Positions 1 through 11,400 of a stretch of DNA of 64,000 nucleotides are shown one piece after another; the stretch's first letter is position 1; the number at the start of each line of letters is the position of its first letter. The stretch is from Epiperipatus broadwayi. Taxonomy: Eukaryota; Onychophora; Udeonychophora; Euonychophora; Peripatidae. The notes under the pieces were generated by a model. It searched no databases, was not told where the DNA came from, and saw nothing but the letters and a program-made list of their open reading frames with translations. The translations under genes were made by a program, and so were the position numbers. The stretch covers positions 10,436,771-10,500,770 of the forward strand of contig JAQFVV010000018.1 of the NCBI GenBank assembly GCA_028023455.1, written 5' to 3'.

Positions 1-380
1 TCCATCTTCAAAAGAAGCAAGGATGTTATCAAAAATATTTAAAGAATCAATTTTATAATGTATTTATGATTTCCTTTAGTTGTTAATGCTTGTTCAATAA
101 TTTTTATGGAATCCAATCTATCAGTAGAACCATACATTTCTATCACATCTAATGAAGCAATAGCATCTCTTTCCTTAGTCACTATATATCAAATTTTATC
201 TACAAAATCAAAAGTTGAAGCAATAATATGTTCCCCAAATCTATAATCTCTTGTAATAGTTTACCAATATATTTGCATGTCTGATATATAAACAAATCAC
301 CAAAATTTATCATAATTCACAAAGGATTTCCTTCTTTATATAATTTTATATTTGCAAAATTATAAAGACATAGCATATGA
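1..380 (-). pseudogene. Penelope-like reverse transcriptase fragment
   Basis: The complementary strand, with frameshifts, reads KLYKEGNPL, then a TCKYIGKLLQEI stretch, and further on DAIASLDVIEMYG. These fit the K-h-K-x-G-x-PLRPI, K-aLakLL and sfDV-sLYt blocks of Penelope-type RTs. Stops and shifts are present, for example a TGA right after NPL. The fragment runs off the left edge. Assignment to Penelope rather than another RT rests on those short blocks only. Confidence 0.45.
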
Positions 381-1329
381 AGGATATATATTATAGCACA
401 CATTATTCCTTATGGCTTTATTCTTAGCTTTTTTAAAAATATTAATAAATTTTATTCTCTGACCATTTGTGTAATATTTTTCAAATCAAAAAGAATTTAA
501 ATTTATCCAGTCGTACTTTAACTTTTTCAATATACTGACATTCGTCATTAAACACATCCACAGTCCTTTATTTTCTATCAAACAAATCATATTATCAGAT
601 TTAACCTTCTATTTAAATTCCAAAATGGCCAGTTCCCATGAATATTCATTTGGAATCATATTAAATTTATGACAATTACTTTATAATTTCATCAACAATA
701 TCATTTTCACTACTAAACATTTTAAAGAAATTTTGAATAGCTGCAATTAATTTCAAATTATAATCTCCCAAGTATCACTGACTTATTTAGCTCCATAACT
801 CTATATGTATTTCTGAATCAAATGTATCCTTTTATCTGACAAATTAATAAAATTCATTACAAGAGATAGTAGTATGTTAACTTATAAATTAGTAACCAAT
901 CCATTACAAAAAAGGTATGTAAATTGTAAATTAAAAGTACCAATTATGCATAAGATGGCAAATTTTAGATCTCTTTTGTTTGGTAATAAAAAATGATGTC
1001 ATTACCAAAGTGATAAATTAAAAAAATATTGAAATATTTGCAAAGGAATTGCTTGAAGTCGATTATAAGATTGAACAGATTAATAATACTTTATGTCAAT
1101 TTAAAAAGAAGTATAATGATTTAAAGCTGCTGAAGATTGATAATAAAAATTGGATATCCCATATATTTCAAATTCTCAAGTGAAATTTTTTAAAGATATA
1201 TTTAAGGATGTGTTTAATGTTTTATTTGATGTGACAAATAATGTTAATAATTTAGTGAATACTGTAATTCTAAAAATGTCATACCTGTCAAGCAATAAAG
1301 TAATGTGTTTATCAAATTTTTTGTGAATG
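381..1329. other. AT-rich stretch, no feature recognised
   Basis: Both strands are broken by frequent stops. It may contain decayed upstream sequence of the Penelope-like copy on the - strand, but I see no further conserved block. Confidence 0.5.
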
Positions 1330-1910
1330 TACACTGTCATACATAGGCAGGGGCTTTCAGAGAAAATGCAAGGCCCAGAGCAATTAATATTTTAGAGGCC
1401 CTTCAAAATTTTAAATAAGAATATGGGCACAGAGAGAAGAAACAAGTGTTTTTACTTACAGGGCCAAAAACAGGACTGGGAGCAGTTAGTTACGAGTCTC
1501 AGAAATGAGCAAGCAGATCAGATCCAGATAGCACTTGGATAGAGTAGATTCACTCTAGCACTGTTATTATCGTAAAACACTGTTAGCACAGAAATGACTA
1601 GCAGCAGGCTGAAACTATTAGTTCTGGCGGTTTCTGAGCACTGCAGTTGCATTGTTTATGTTTTTGATTCATAGTATGCCTGCTTGGAAAAGTTTTTCTC
1701 TAATATTTTTTTGGGAAATTTAACTGTAAATTTAAGGCTATTTTGTGAACCAGGACATTGTTTTGCCTTCTCCTATATTTTTGTTTAACATATTGAGTTG
1801 CCAAGTTGAGGCCCCTAATATTGCAAGACCCTGGGCAGCTACCCTCCTGTTCCTCCCCCTTTCTGATTGGCTCTATACATAGATGAATCAAGCTACAGAA
1901 TAGAGAAAGG
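1330..1910. repeat. Possible decayed terminal-inverted-repeat element
   Basis: A G+C-richer block. Its left end (near 1367-1408: aaggcccagagc, tagaggccct) is loosely the inverse of its right end (near 1808-1842: ggcccctaatattgc, ccctgggcagc). The arms are diverged and no target duplication is clear. It could be a non-autonomous DNA transposon. Confidence 0.3.
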
Positions 1911-2373
1911 TTTAAAGGAGTATTAATTATCAGAACATGTAAAAAGCAAAAATAATAATGAGTTAATGACTGCTTCAGTTTTCTTGAATCATCAAAGAAC
2001 TTGTAAATATAAATTTAAATTTGATCTTGAAAATATTTAGAATCTTCATGAAGAGAGAAACCATAATAAAATGAATATAATTAATAGACAAGTCACTAAC
2101 GTTAAAAATTCAGAAACCTGGGATTTGAGTTGATGACATTTGCTTACGTTATGTTGTTTGAATTTAAAGGGCACTTGAAGAGGATTAAGTAATTAACCGA
2201 AAGTACTTGTGCAGATTGAAAGTTTGTGTATAATAGTTAATCATTATATTTATTATTTTTTATTGTTATTATATATATATATGATGTACATAACTAGAGA
2301 TTTTAATTGACATTAATTTATACTTCACATATTTTTACTGTTACAATATATATATAATGACTTTATTTTTCAG

Positions 2374-2498
2374 TTTCTCAGGATTCTATTCATAAGAATC
2401 TATGCCATGTTGAAAAAAGTATCAAACAGTTAGAAATAGATGCAAAGAATTTGTCAAAAGCACAAAGTGAAGATGACAAGTTTGGTGTTGTGATGAAA
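2374..2498 (+). CDS. dia: Formin exon (FH2), first in window
   Basis: The acceptor is ttatttttcag at 2363-2373. The exon starts in phase 1, its first two bases completing a Val codon. It encodes 42 residues including NLCHVEKSIKQLE and DDKFGVVMK, which align with the FH2 stretch that in vertebrate DIAPH proteins ends in DKFVEKM. No GT donor fits the alignment. The exon ends in AAA at 2498, directly before ATATCCTTT, which is a U12-type donor. Confidence 0.93.
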
Positions 2499-5400
2499 AT
2501 ATCCTTTGCTATTATACTTCATTTTATCCAATATTATTTTTAGTTATTGTTATTATTATAGTTTTGATAGTGAACAATATAATCTCATATAATATTATCC
2601 TTGTGTTAATTAATATTAATTTATATATTTGTACTGTATGTTTGTAAAACTTTTTCCAATCCCCCCCCCCCTTTTTTTTTTTTTCTATTTTATTCCTAGT
2701 GTCTTTGTTATTTTTCATCAATCTAAAAAAAAAAAAAAAAATTCAACATTTTTTTGTTTTAGATAAAACCTCTTCTTTCATCATATGTGTCTTAGAATTT
2801 CATTAATTCATCTTTCTTTTTACTAAAATTGATACATGCTGATAGTAAATATTCAAAGTTTTCTGCCCCACATTTATATAAGTTATCTGATAAATTTATA
2901 TCTAATCTTCATTTTTTAATATATTTCTTTGACTCTTAATTTTTTGCTTTAACTTTTAATAATAATTCTTTTTTTTTTTGTTATTATTATGAATATGTTC
3001 AGATTAAATATTGATCTTGTTTCAGTTCTATATTAGTATTTTTTACTACATATATTTAATTTTTGTTTTACTAATTGCAATTTGTATTCTAATTCTTAAT
3101 ATGTCAAGCGTTTATTATTATATTAAAATATTCATTCTTATTTTTGTATAAGTGCACTAAACTATATTCACCATTTAATTAATTATTTTATTTTAGTGGA
3201 TACCATTGAGCAATGTGATGGACATTTCTTCCACTTAATCCAATAGAAAATGTAAAATAATTGAATAGTTTGTTGTTCAAGAGGTCATATGACATTCTAG
3301 TACCTGAAATGACAAGAGTTGTATTGTGATCCAAAAATCTTTAGCTCTCTGGTCTGACACTCTATACCTGCACTAAGCCATAAATGGCAAATGAAAATTA
3401 TTTTAGTAATTATATTTCTATCTATTATGCTTCTAACCATTTTTAATTTGATATTTACAGTTTGATATAAAATAATGACTACTCCATTTCATTTCAAATA
3501 GTCTCATTTATTATCCATATATTTTTCAATAATTTATAAATGTATTGTATTATTTTTATAAATTACAGTTAATCTTTTTTATAAGATTTCATTTATGTCA
3601 TATCTATTATTAAGAAAATAATGTTACTTTCATAACTCTTCGTTTTTATCTTTTGCATGTATTATCAGTTCCTTTTTTTATATATGAATGTACATTTCAT
3701 TTTAATCTTTAAATAAATCTGTTACATCACTTATTTTTAATGTTAAAATCTCATTTTCCATTCATTTTTATTTTCTAATTTATTTATTAAACATATTTGT
3801 GATTTCCCTTTAAATTTAATATTTATTTTCTTTTCTTTCTTAAAAAAATAATCAATTGATTAGTAACTCAGGAGGTCGTGTGACATTCAAGCAACAAGAG
3901 TGACAATTGAACTTGAGTTAATTTAGCCTCAAATCCAACACTCTCTCACTGAATTAAAATCCATAGGTTTTTATCTCATTTTTCTGCATACATTTTAAAT
4001 GTATTCATTTTTTCTATTTCATTAGTGAAGAGAACCATATCATTTTTTTAAAAAAAATAATGCTAGCAACCTGTATTTTTCATTATATCTGATTTAGATA
4101 AATTATTAAATATATGAAATCATTTATTTTTTAATTACCTTAAAAATAATATGAAGAATATATTTATATGATGAAGACATTTCTTTTGAAGCCAGTCTCA
4201 TTTGTTATGCAACTAATTCATAATTCTCCAGTTGATATGTTTAACAATTTTTCTTATATAGTTTTTCTAATTTACAATATAAACATTCTAGTCATTTTAT
4301 CTTTTTTTTTTTTCAAATTTTTGCTAATCCAATCAATGTATTAATTATTTTTATAAAAAGAGTAAATGTACTAATTTTCATATCATTCCTAAATTTTCTA
4401 TGTATTTTTTTAATATTTTGCATTTATTAATTCATAATTTTCCATAATATATATAAGAAAAGTTTGTGCATATTAAATGCTGCTGCTTTTATTCTATAGT
4501 TATTCAAATAAACTATCCAGAATTAATAGAGTTGAGATTCAATCCAGAGATCTGACTCTTGCACTCATCACTCTTCTATTACAGTAAAGAGTAAAGAAAT
4601 CAAATAGTTAATCACTTAGGAACTTATGTATTATTTGAATAGCAGAAGCAATAGGTTTATCTTTAATCCAGAAATCTTTAGCTTTTCAATATGTCACTTT
4701 AGTTGTGTCCTAAACTATGCAGGGCAAATATCTCCTTCATCTGTAGTATTTTAAAACAAGTCAATAATGAGATTAAAGATCTTTGCACTATTACTTTTTT
4801 CTTAAATTATATTTGATCTTTCTTATATAATTATTTTTTGTATCTTTTTTGACTATATAGTATACTCTTTATTTACTAATTTAGTTTCATAGTCAGATCT
4901 GTTTGTGTACACATTAAGCACCTTTATATTTTACTAATAATTGGTTGATATTATCAAATATAATAGAAAATTGAATTGGCACAAATAAATACATCAGTCC
5001 TTTAAAGAATTTTGAAAATTATTATCCTGTTAGTTTTTGAAGGGCTTTTGTATACATTCTGTAAACATATTGCTGTTGAATGTTCAGACAGTTTCTTATA
5101 TAAAAAAATATTTTTATAAATAGATCTTTTTTATTTCTGTAATAAATTCTGAATATGACAATTCAGTATATGCTAGGACTATTTTTAAAAATTATAATTT
5201 TTTAGTCCCAAAAACTCTGGTAGCATTAATTTTCATGAAAATATCTTAAAAAATTTAAATTTCCTAGAATGTTTTTTTTTCCAGAGTTTGTATTTCCTGG
5301 AAAAAGTATTTAAATGAAGATTTCTGATTTGGGCAAATCATTGTAGACTTATATTATAGATGATTCATATGTTGACAATCTCTAATATTTAATTATATAA

Positions 5401-8400
5401 TATTTATTAGAGAACATAATATTCATGTTATTATGGCATGGTACATGTGAATATTGTGTGTGTGTGTATGTATATATATATATAAGATAAATGTAAAAAT
5501 TAATAACTGGAAGGCGAAAACTTACGCAACTCTCTACAGAATAACAGACGAGCTTTTATGTCTCCATTTCTTCTTTTTCTTTCTTGTTAAGAATGGTTTA
5601 TATTTTGATAGTTGGTGGTTAACTATGAACTAATTGCTTTAAAAGAATCATGAGTTTGCTTGCAAATTATCAGTTACATGAAAAATTTTTAGATTTTATT
5701 TTGATTGTAATCATGATAGAAAGAAGCACTGACAACTACACCATTAGGGCCCTCTGTGTATTTATAAATATTTTAATTATTGTCTTTATTTTAACATTGT
5801 AAACAGTGTATTTGAAGAAAATATTATATTTCTATTATAAAAATAATCTGATATTATTTATAATTATATATGTTATTAATCAAATCATAGAAGATAAACA
5901 AAGAAGAAATAATAATATTTCAAAAAGAGAGAGAACTTTGACAATTTTAGATATTGCATTCTTCAGTAAGAATTATCTGAAAAGTACATATCAAAAGTTA
6001 ACAAAATACTGCATCCAATACAAGTTGTTGAAGTCAGTGAAATCTCTTGAATTTCTGTTTTTATTTTGGTAAACTCTTGAATACTTGATTATAGTTTTAT
6101 TTAATTGTACATATTCTTAAGTTATATTATTTAAAAGCATAATTAATGTGCAATATAATTATTATCTTGACCAGTCATTTAGGCAATTTTTTTTTTTTTT
6201 AATGAAGAAAAGTTAATAGTAAATAGGCTACAAATGGCTATAAAAACTAAAATAAGATATGAACCTTAAACTAATTAATTTATTTTTCAACATAATCTCC
6301 ACTAAGAGTAATGCTTAATTTTTTTAAACTAAAAGCATTAGACATTATATCTGAAGTCTTTGACACTTGTGAATTTCTCTTTTATATATATATATTTTGA
6401 TCATTGATGAAATTTTATGAATAGTTTAATATGATAATTTTTTTTCCATTTTGAATGCAAAATTTCTGCATTAAGTATTCTTTGAAGAAAATTCTTTTGA
6501 TTTTTGGTAGCATTTTTTTTTTTTACTTTAGCTGCCATTTTATTTATTAAATATAAAAGTCGTTATCTAGATTGACATCAAAATGAATTTTTCTGCCATC
6601 GATTGACAATTTATAGAAAAAATCTTGTTACTGTTATTCTTCCTTCATTTACAGTTTATTTATTTATTTATTTTATATATATTTAATAAGTGTGAAATAT
6701 TAAAGTAAGAACCCAAAAGCAATTTCTGTTATTCTCTTTAAAGTGACATTTAAAAGCTAGTTATTAAAGTTTATCTGGTGAAAGTAGGGCGTTGAAAATA
6801 TTTCTTGAAATTTATATTTAGAAACTGAACCAGGTTGGAAAAGTTAATCAGGAAAAAACTGAATTTCTTGATATTTATTTTTGATATAGTTTTATCTGAA
6901 ACAAATCCATTTATTTCTGTTTAAAACCCTCTAATCACCACTCCATCCTTCTTTTTTTCTTTTCAAAATATACATTACATATAAACATATAATACTGTAA
7001 TTAAAACACTTCAAACAATTAAAAATCTCATTTTCCTCTTTTCTTTACAAAAACTTTATTTCTTATATGTGTATGTATCCACTTGTTCCAATGTTTCAAC
7101 TATTTTTAATTTATAGTCATTTTCAAGGATCTAGAAAAAACATATTACATTATAACAATCTCCACATAATAAAACCAAAAAGACCAAAAAAATATAAAAA
7201 AACAAAAAAATATATAAACCCCATAAAAATTAAAATAAATATAACACATTAAAAATAAATTAAATTAAAACATAAAATATACATCACACTTACTTGCCTC
7301 CCTTCTCAAAAAAATTTCCCTTTTTACATTTTCTTTTATCCAAAATCCAATTATTACAATAAAACACTTATTTCCTTCTGCTTTTCTATACCCTTCAAAA
7401 TTACATTTATTTCCAAAAATAATTCTTTATGCATTACTTATCCAATTTATTCTATTCAAAACAGGTTTATATCTTTTTATATATAAACTCTCTTTTACCA
7501 TTCTTTCTTTATATAATCTAACCTCTTCCAACATTTTAATCTTAAAATCTATATGTCCAACTTCCTTACTATGTATATTTATATTAGAATTCTTATATTT
7601 TTTAATATTTTTTTGGTCTTTTTGGTTTTATTATGTGGAGATTGTTATAATGTAATATGTTTTTTCTAGATCCTTGAAAATGACTATAAATTAAAAATAG
7701 TTGGAACAAGTGGATATATATATATATATAATACAAGAAATAAAGTTTTTGTAAAGAAAAGAGGAAAATGAGACTTAATTGTTTGAAGTGTTTTAATTAT
7801 AGAATTATATGTTTTTATCAGAAAGTATGAAGGATTTTAAAAAAAATTGAAAGAAATGTGTCATTAGAATGAAAAGACCTTTAAAAAATTGTGAGAAAGA
7901 TTTTTTAAGAGATGCAAATATGTATGATAGATATCTATTTAAAAGCACTTCTATCATTTAATAATCAATAGAAGTATAAAATTTAGGCAAGACTGAAAAG
8001 TATTTGGAGAAAATGGTGTAATCAAAAGAAATATTATATAATTGGAAATTGTGTTTATACAAAAGATGATAAAAAAATCTAAGATTTAATAGTCAAAGTA
8101 TCTAACACTTTCCAGGCAATTAGTGGTAGTGCATCACCAATCCTGATTATCTTAGACTTTCAATCTTAATAATAACTACAATTTACTGAATAATCACTTC
8201 CAATCTTATTTTTAAAAATCTTCACTTATCTGAAAAGTTAATTTTCTATTCTGATTTGAATCTCACTTTATAATAATATTAGACTAATGGAATATTTCAC
8301 CCTGAAGTACTTTTTTAAAATGTAACTTTTCAGTATATTCACAAATTATTTTTTCTTAGTATGCCTGGACAAGAAAACTAAATATGAAATATTTTGGGTC

Positions 8401-11400
8401 TTGATGAAAAGATACTAATAATTTTAATCATATGTAAATGATTTTTACTGCTGATTAAATATGTAACATATTTGGAATTTGGATGAAAAAATGCATAAGA
8501 AATATTGGACTTATGTGAAATAATAGGAATGAAAAATAAATTGAAAGAAGTAAAATATCTAAAATGAAAGATGATCATGACATATTATAAGAAAGCCATA
8601 GGATAAAGAAAATTATCAACTGGCTACCATTGGTTGAGCAAATAAGAAAAGGAACCAGTAAAAACAGAATGATGAATTTCAAAACAATTACAGGATATTT
8701 TTGACAGCAATTGCTTGTGAAAGAATCAGTGGTGACATCTGAAAGTTTTTTTTACACATATTGAACTCACTTAATATATGTCTGGAAAATGTCACTATTT
8801 TTTTAACTTATCAGATTTATGCTTACATTGAGAATTTAATTTTAACAAATTATTAATGGCAATTTTGTATAATAACAAAATACTGGACTCATGAGTTAAA
8901 ATTTTAAAATGTGATTCTCATTTGATAGAATTGTAGTGCTAAAGTGCTAGAAATCACATGATCTCGTGAGAAGCAGTTCTTACAATTATTAATTGAATGA
9001 ATATTAATTTTGGCTTGAAATTAAGCCATATTTGTAGAATATAATCATCAGTAGTATTTTTTCTTAACCCTTCTACCAGTTTGTAGTTCAAGCCAAAGAA
9101 CAATACAAGCTGTTGGAAAGTATGTATCAGAAAATGGATACACTCTATAAAGAATTAGCAGAGTTCTACTGTTTTGAATTTAAGAAGTATTCTATTGAAG
9201 AATTATTTACTGATCTAAAGACTTTTAGGCAGTCTTTCTTGGTAAGAATTTTACTATTAGCTTTAAATGATGAATTAATTAATTATTTAAGTGTGTAATA
9301 TGTTTTGTGAAAGAGATTTATTGTATTTTGCTATTATTTTAATAGCAAACAGTTCAGGATAATATTAGAATGAGAACAATTGCAGAAAAGAATAGAAAAG
9401 CTAAGGAAGATAGAGAGCAAGCACAAAAAGAGAAAGAAGAACGTATGGCTAAGAAAAAAGCAATTGTGGATATGAGTAAAGGTAAGTCATTTTATAAATT
9501 AAACAAATAACATCAAAGTTAAATTAAAATCTATTGTTCTTTCTAAAAACTATCTTTGCTATTCTGTTTTGTTTTTAATTTATCAGTAATTCATGCATTC
9601 TGTGAATTTTTAGATGATAACCAAGAAGGAGTCATGGATAGCCTTTATGAAGCTTTAAAAACTGGTTCTGCTTTTAATCGTGATAGAAAAAAAAAGCCAT
9701 CTAGACCTATTCCAGGTAATAAAATGATTTTATAATGAGAAGCTTATTTGAATAATCATAACTAGCAATAAATATTTATGGATATCATTATTATTTTCAA
9801 CTTTTACTATTTAATGCAGTATGAAGGTTTGTTTGAAATTATTTCTATTACATCTACAACTTTTTTTTTTTTATGTCTATCCATATCACATTTGATCTTG
9901 TAGTTTGTATAAAAGTTTTTGGAATTTTGTTTAGGATTTCTGCTTTTCATTCATTGTCATTTCTTCTAACAATATATCCACCACAATTCCATCTTATATT
10001 CTAATTTTTTTCACTGATGACATTGCTATCTGTTTGTTCTTTTATCTATATATTTTTGTTTTTGATTTCTTCTTCTTGTTCTAATTGACACCTCTTCATT
10101 ATTCATTATGTAGTCTACAGTCTCTACGTTGATTTTTTTTGTTAAATATCCAAATTTTATCCTTTGAAGTAAGCATTAGTAAAATATATTTATTTAAAAC
10201 TTTATTTTTTTGCACATAAAAATATTTTAGTTCAAAATTATTGTTTTTACCAGATGCATTTCATTCAAGTTTAATTCTTATTTATATATTTATGTGGATA
10301 ATTTCATATAAGCTTTAACAAAAAATAAAGTTTTTGACAGTGTTCTGTCATGTCAAAAGCTTAAATTATTTTGATATTTCTTTCTGTACAACAATTGTCA
10401 TTGATTCATTAGACTTGAGGAATTATGAATGACATGTAATTGAAATATTGATTGCTTACTTTTTTTAGATCTGTAATTCAAAATCTTTTTAAAATCATTT
10501 AATAACTTAATTTATTAATTTCTGATTGTAGAAAGTTCTCTCCATCATTGAGGGTTTACCCGTGATGTTATAGAAACATTTTTTAAAAATTTCATATATA
10601 TAAATCTGAAAATGATCTCAAATATATTATTTCCAAAAAATAATATTAATAGTCAATAAACACTTCTCTGTTCAAGGGCAGTATTAGGGAAATGAATTAA
10701 GCAGGGAAATAATGAATTCTTACAGTATATATAGAATAAAATTAAATCTTTAACTAACATCATACAAATCAACACTTCAAGAACATTTATTAATCACAAT
10801 ATTTGACATAATAGATGTTACATCCTGAACTAGATACCTTAGTAGTCTAAAGTATAACATAAGAAATTTGACATACAAATGTTGACACAATATATTTATG
10901 TTAATTAAAATAATATTAAAACACAATCTTGAAATGTATATAAATTTAATATTAAGTCAGCTGAATCCTAAATTTCAATTGAAAATTTTAATACATATTT
11001 TGAATGATTAAAATTCTACACATTGTATGATTTGATTGTCATACTATTAAATAATTTACTCATTCTAAAATAATCAGTAATTTTATAAGCAGGTCTTAAT
11101 TTTCCTTGCTTTACTATTTAATTGCATAGTATATTTTAAGATGTGTGTATTAGAATACTGTTCACGTTCTTGTTTTGAATATTACATAGTTAATTTGAAT
11201 ATATTTCACTATCATCTTGTAAGCTTTCCAGATGCATTGATTCATGTTATATAAATTAAAGATTATACTATATTCAAGAAATTTTGAATGAAGCATTTTA
11301 TCATTAATTTATATCTATAATATATATACATAGCAAGTAAACATTAAATTTCCAGGAAAATATTTAAAATCTTGTTTCATAATCTTTTTTGCAATATATA

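Larger units (their letters stand above)
2499..9076 (+). other. dia: U12-type AT-AC intron in the formin gene
   Basis: The intron opens with ATATCCTTT at 2499-2507, the minor-spliceosome AT-AC donor consensus. It closes with TTTCTTAAC at 9060-9068, one mismatch from the U12 branch-site consensus TTCCTTAAC, then CCTTCTAC ending at 9076. The branch adenosine is 9-10 nt from the AC, inside the usual U12 range. Joining AAA (2498) to CAG (9077) gives DKFGVVMK followed by QFVVQAKEQY, which aligns to the family without a gap. Using the nearby cag at 9077-9079 as a U2-type acceptor would drop one residue and still leave no GT donor. The intron is phase 0 and 6,578 nt long. It contains SINE-like repeats and a large foldback element. 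Confidence 0.92.

Noticed and set aside
5806-6072. 88-codon + strand frame as a gene
   Set aside because: Low-complexity Ile/Leu/Phe/Tyr/Lys content in AT-rich intron DNA, no motif.
9077-9079. U2-type acceptor at the cag before TTTGTAG
   Set aside because: It needs a GT donor that does not exist at the right place and would leave a one-residue gap. AT-AC fits exactly.
9113-9298. Separate small gene starting at 9113
   Set aside because: It is part of a formin exon. The apparent start is a TTG and the last ~18 codons are intron sequence.
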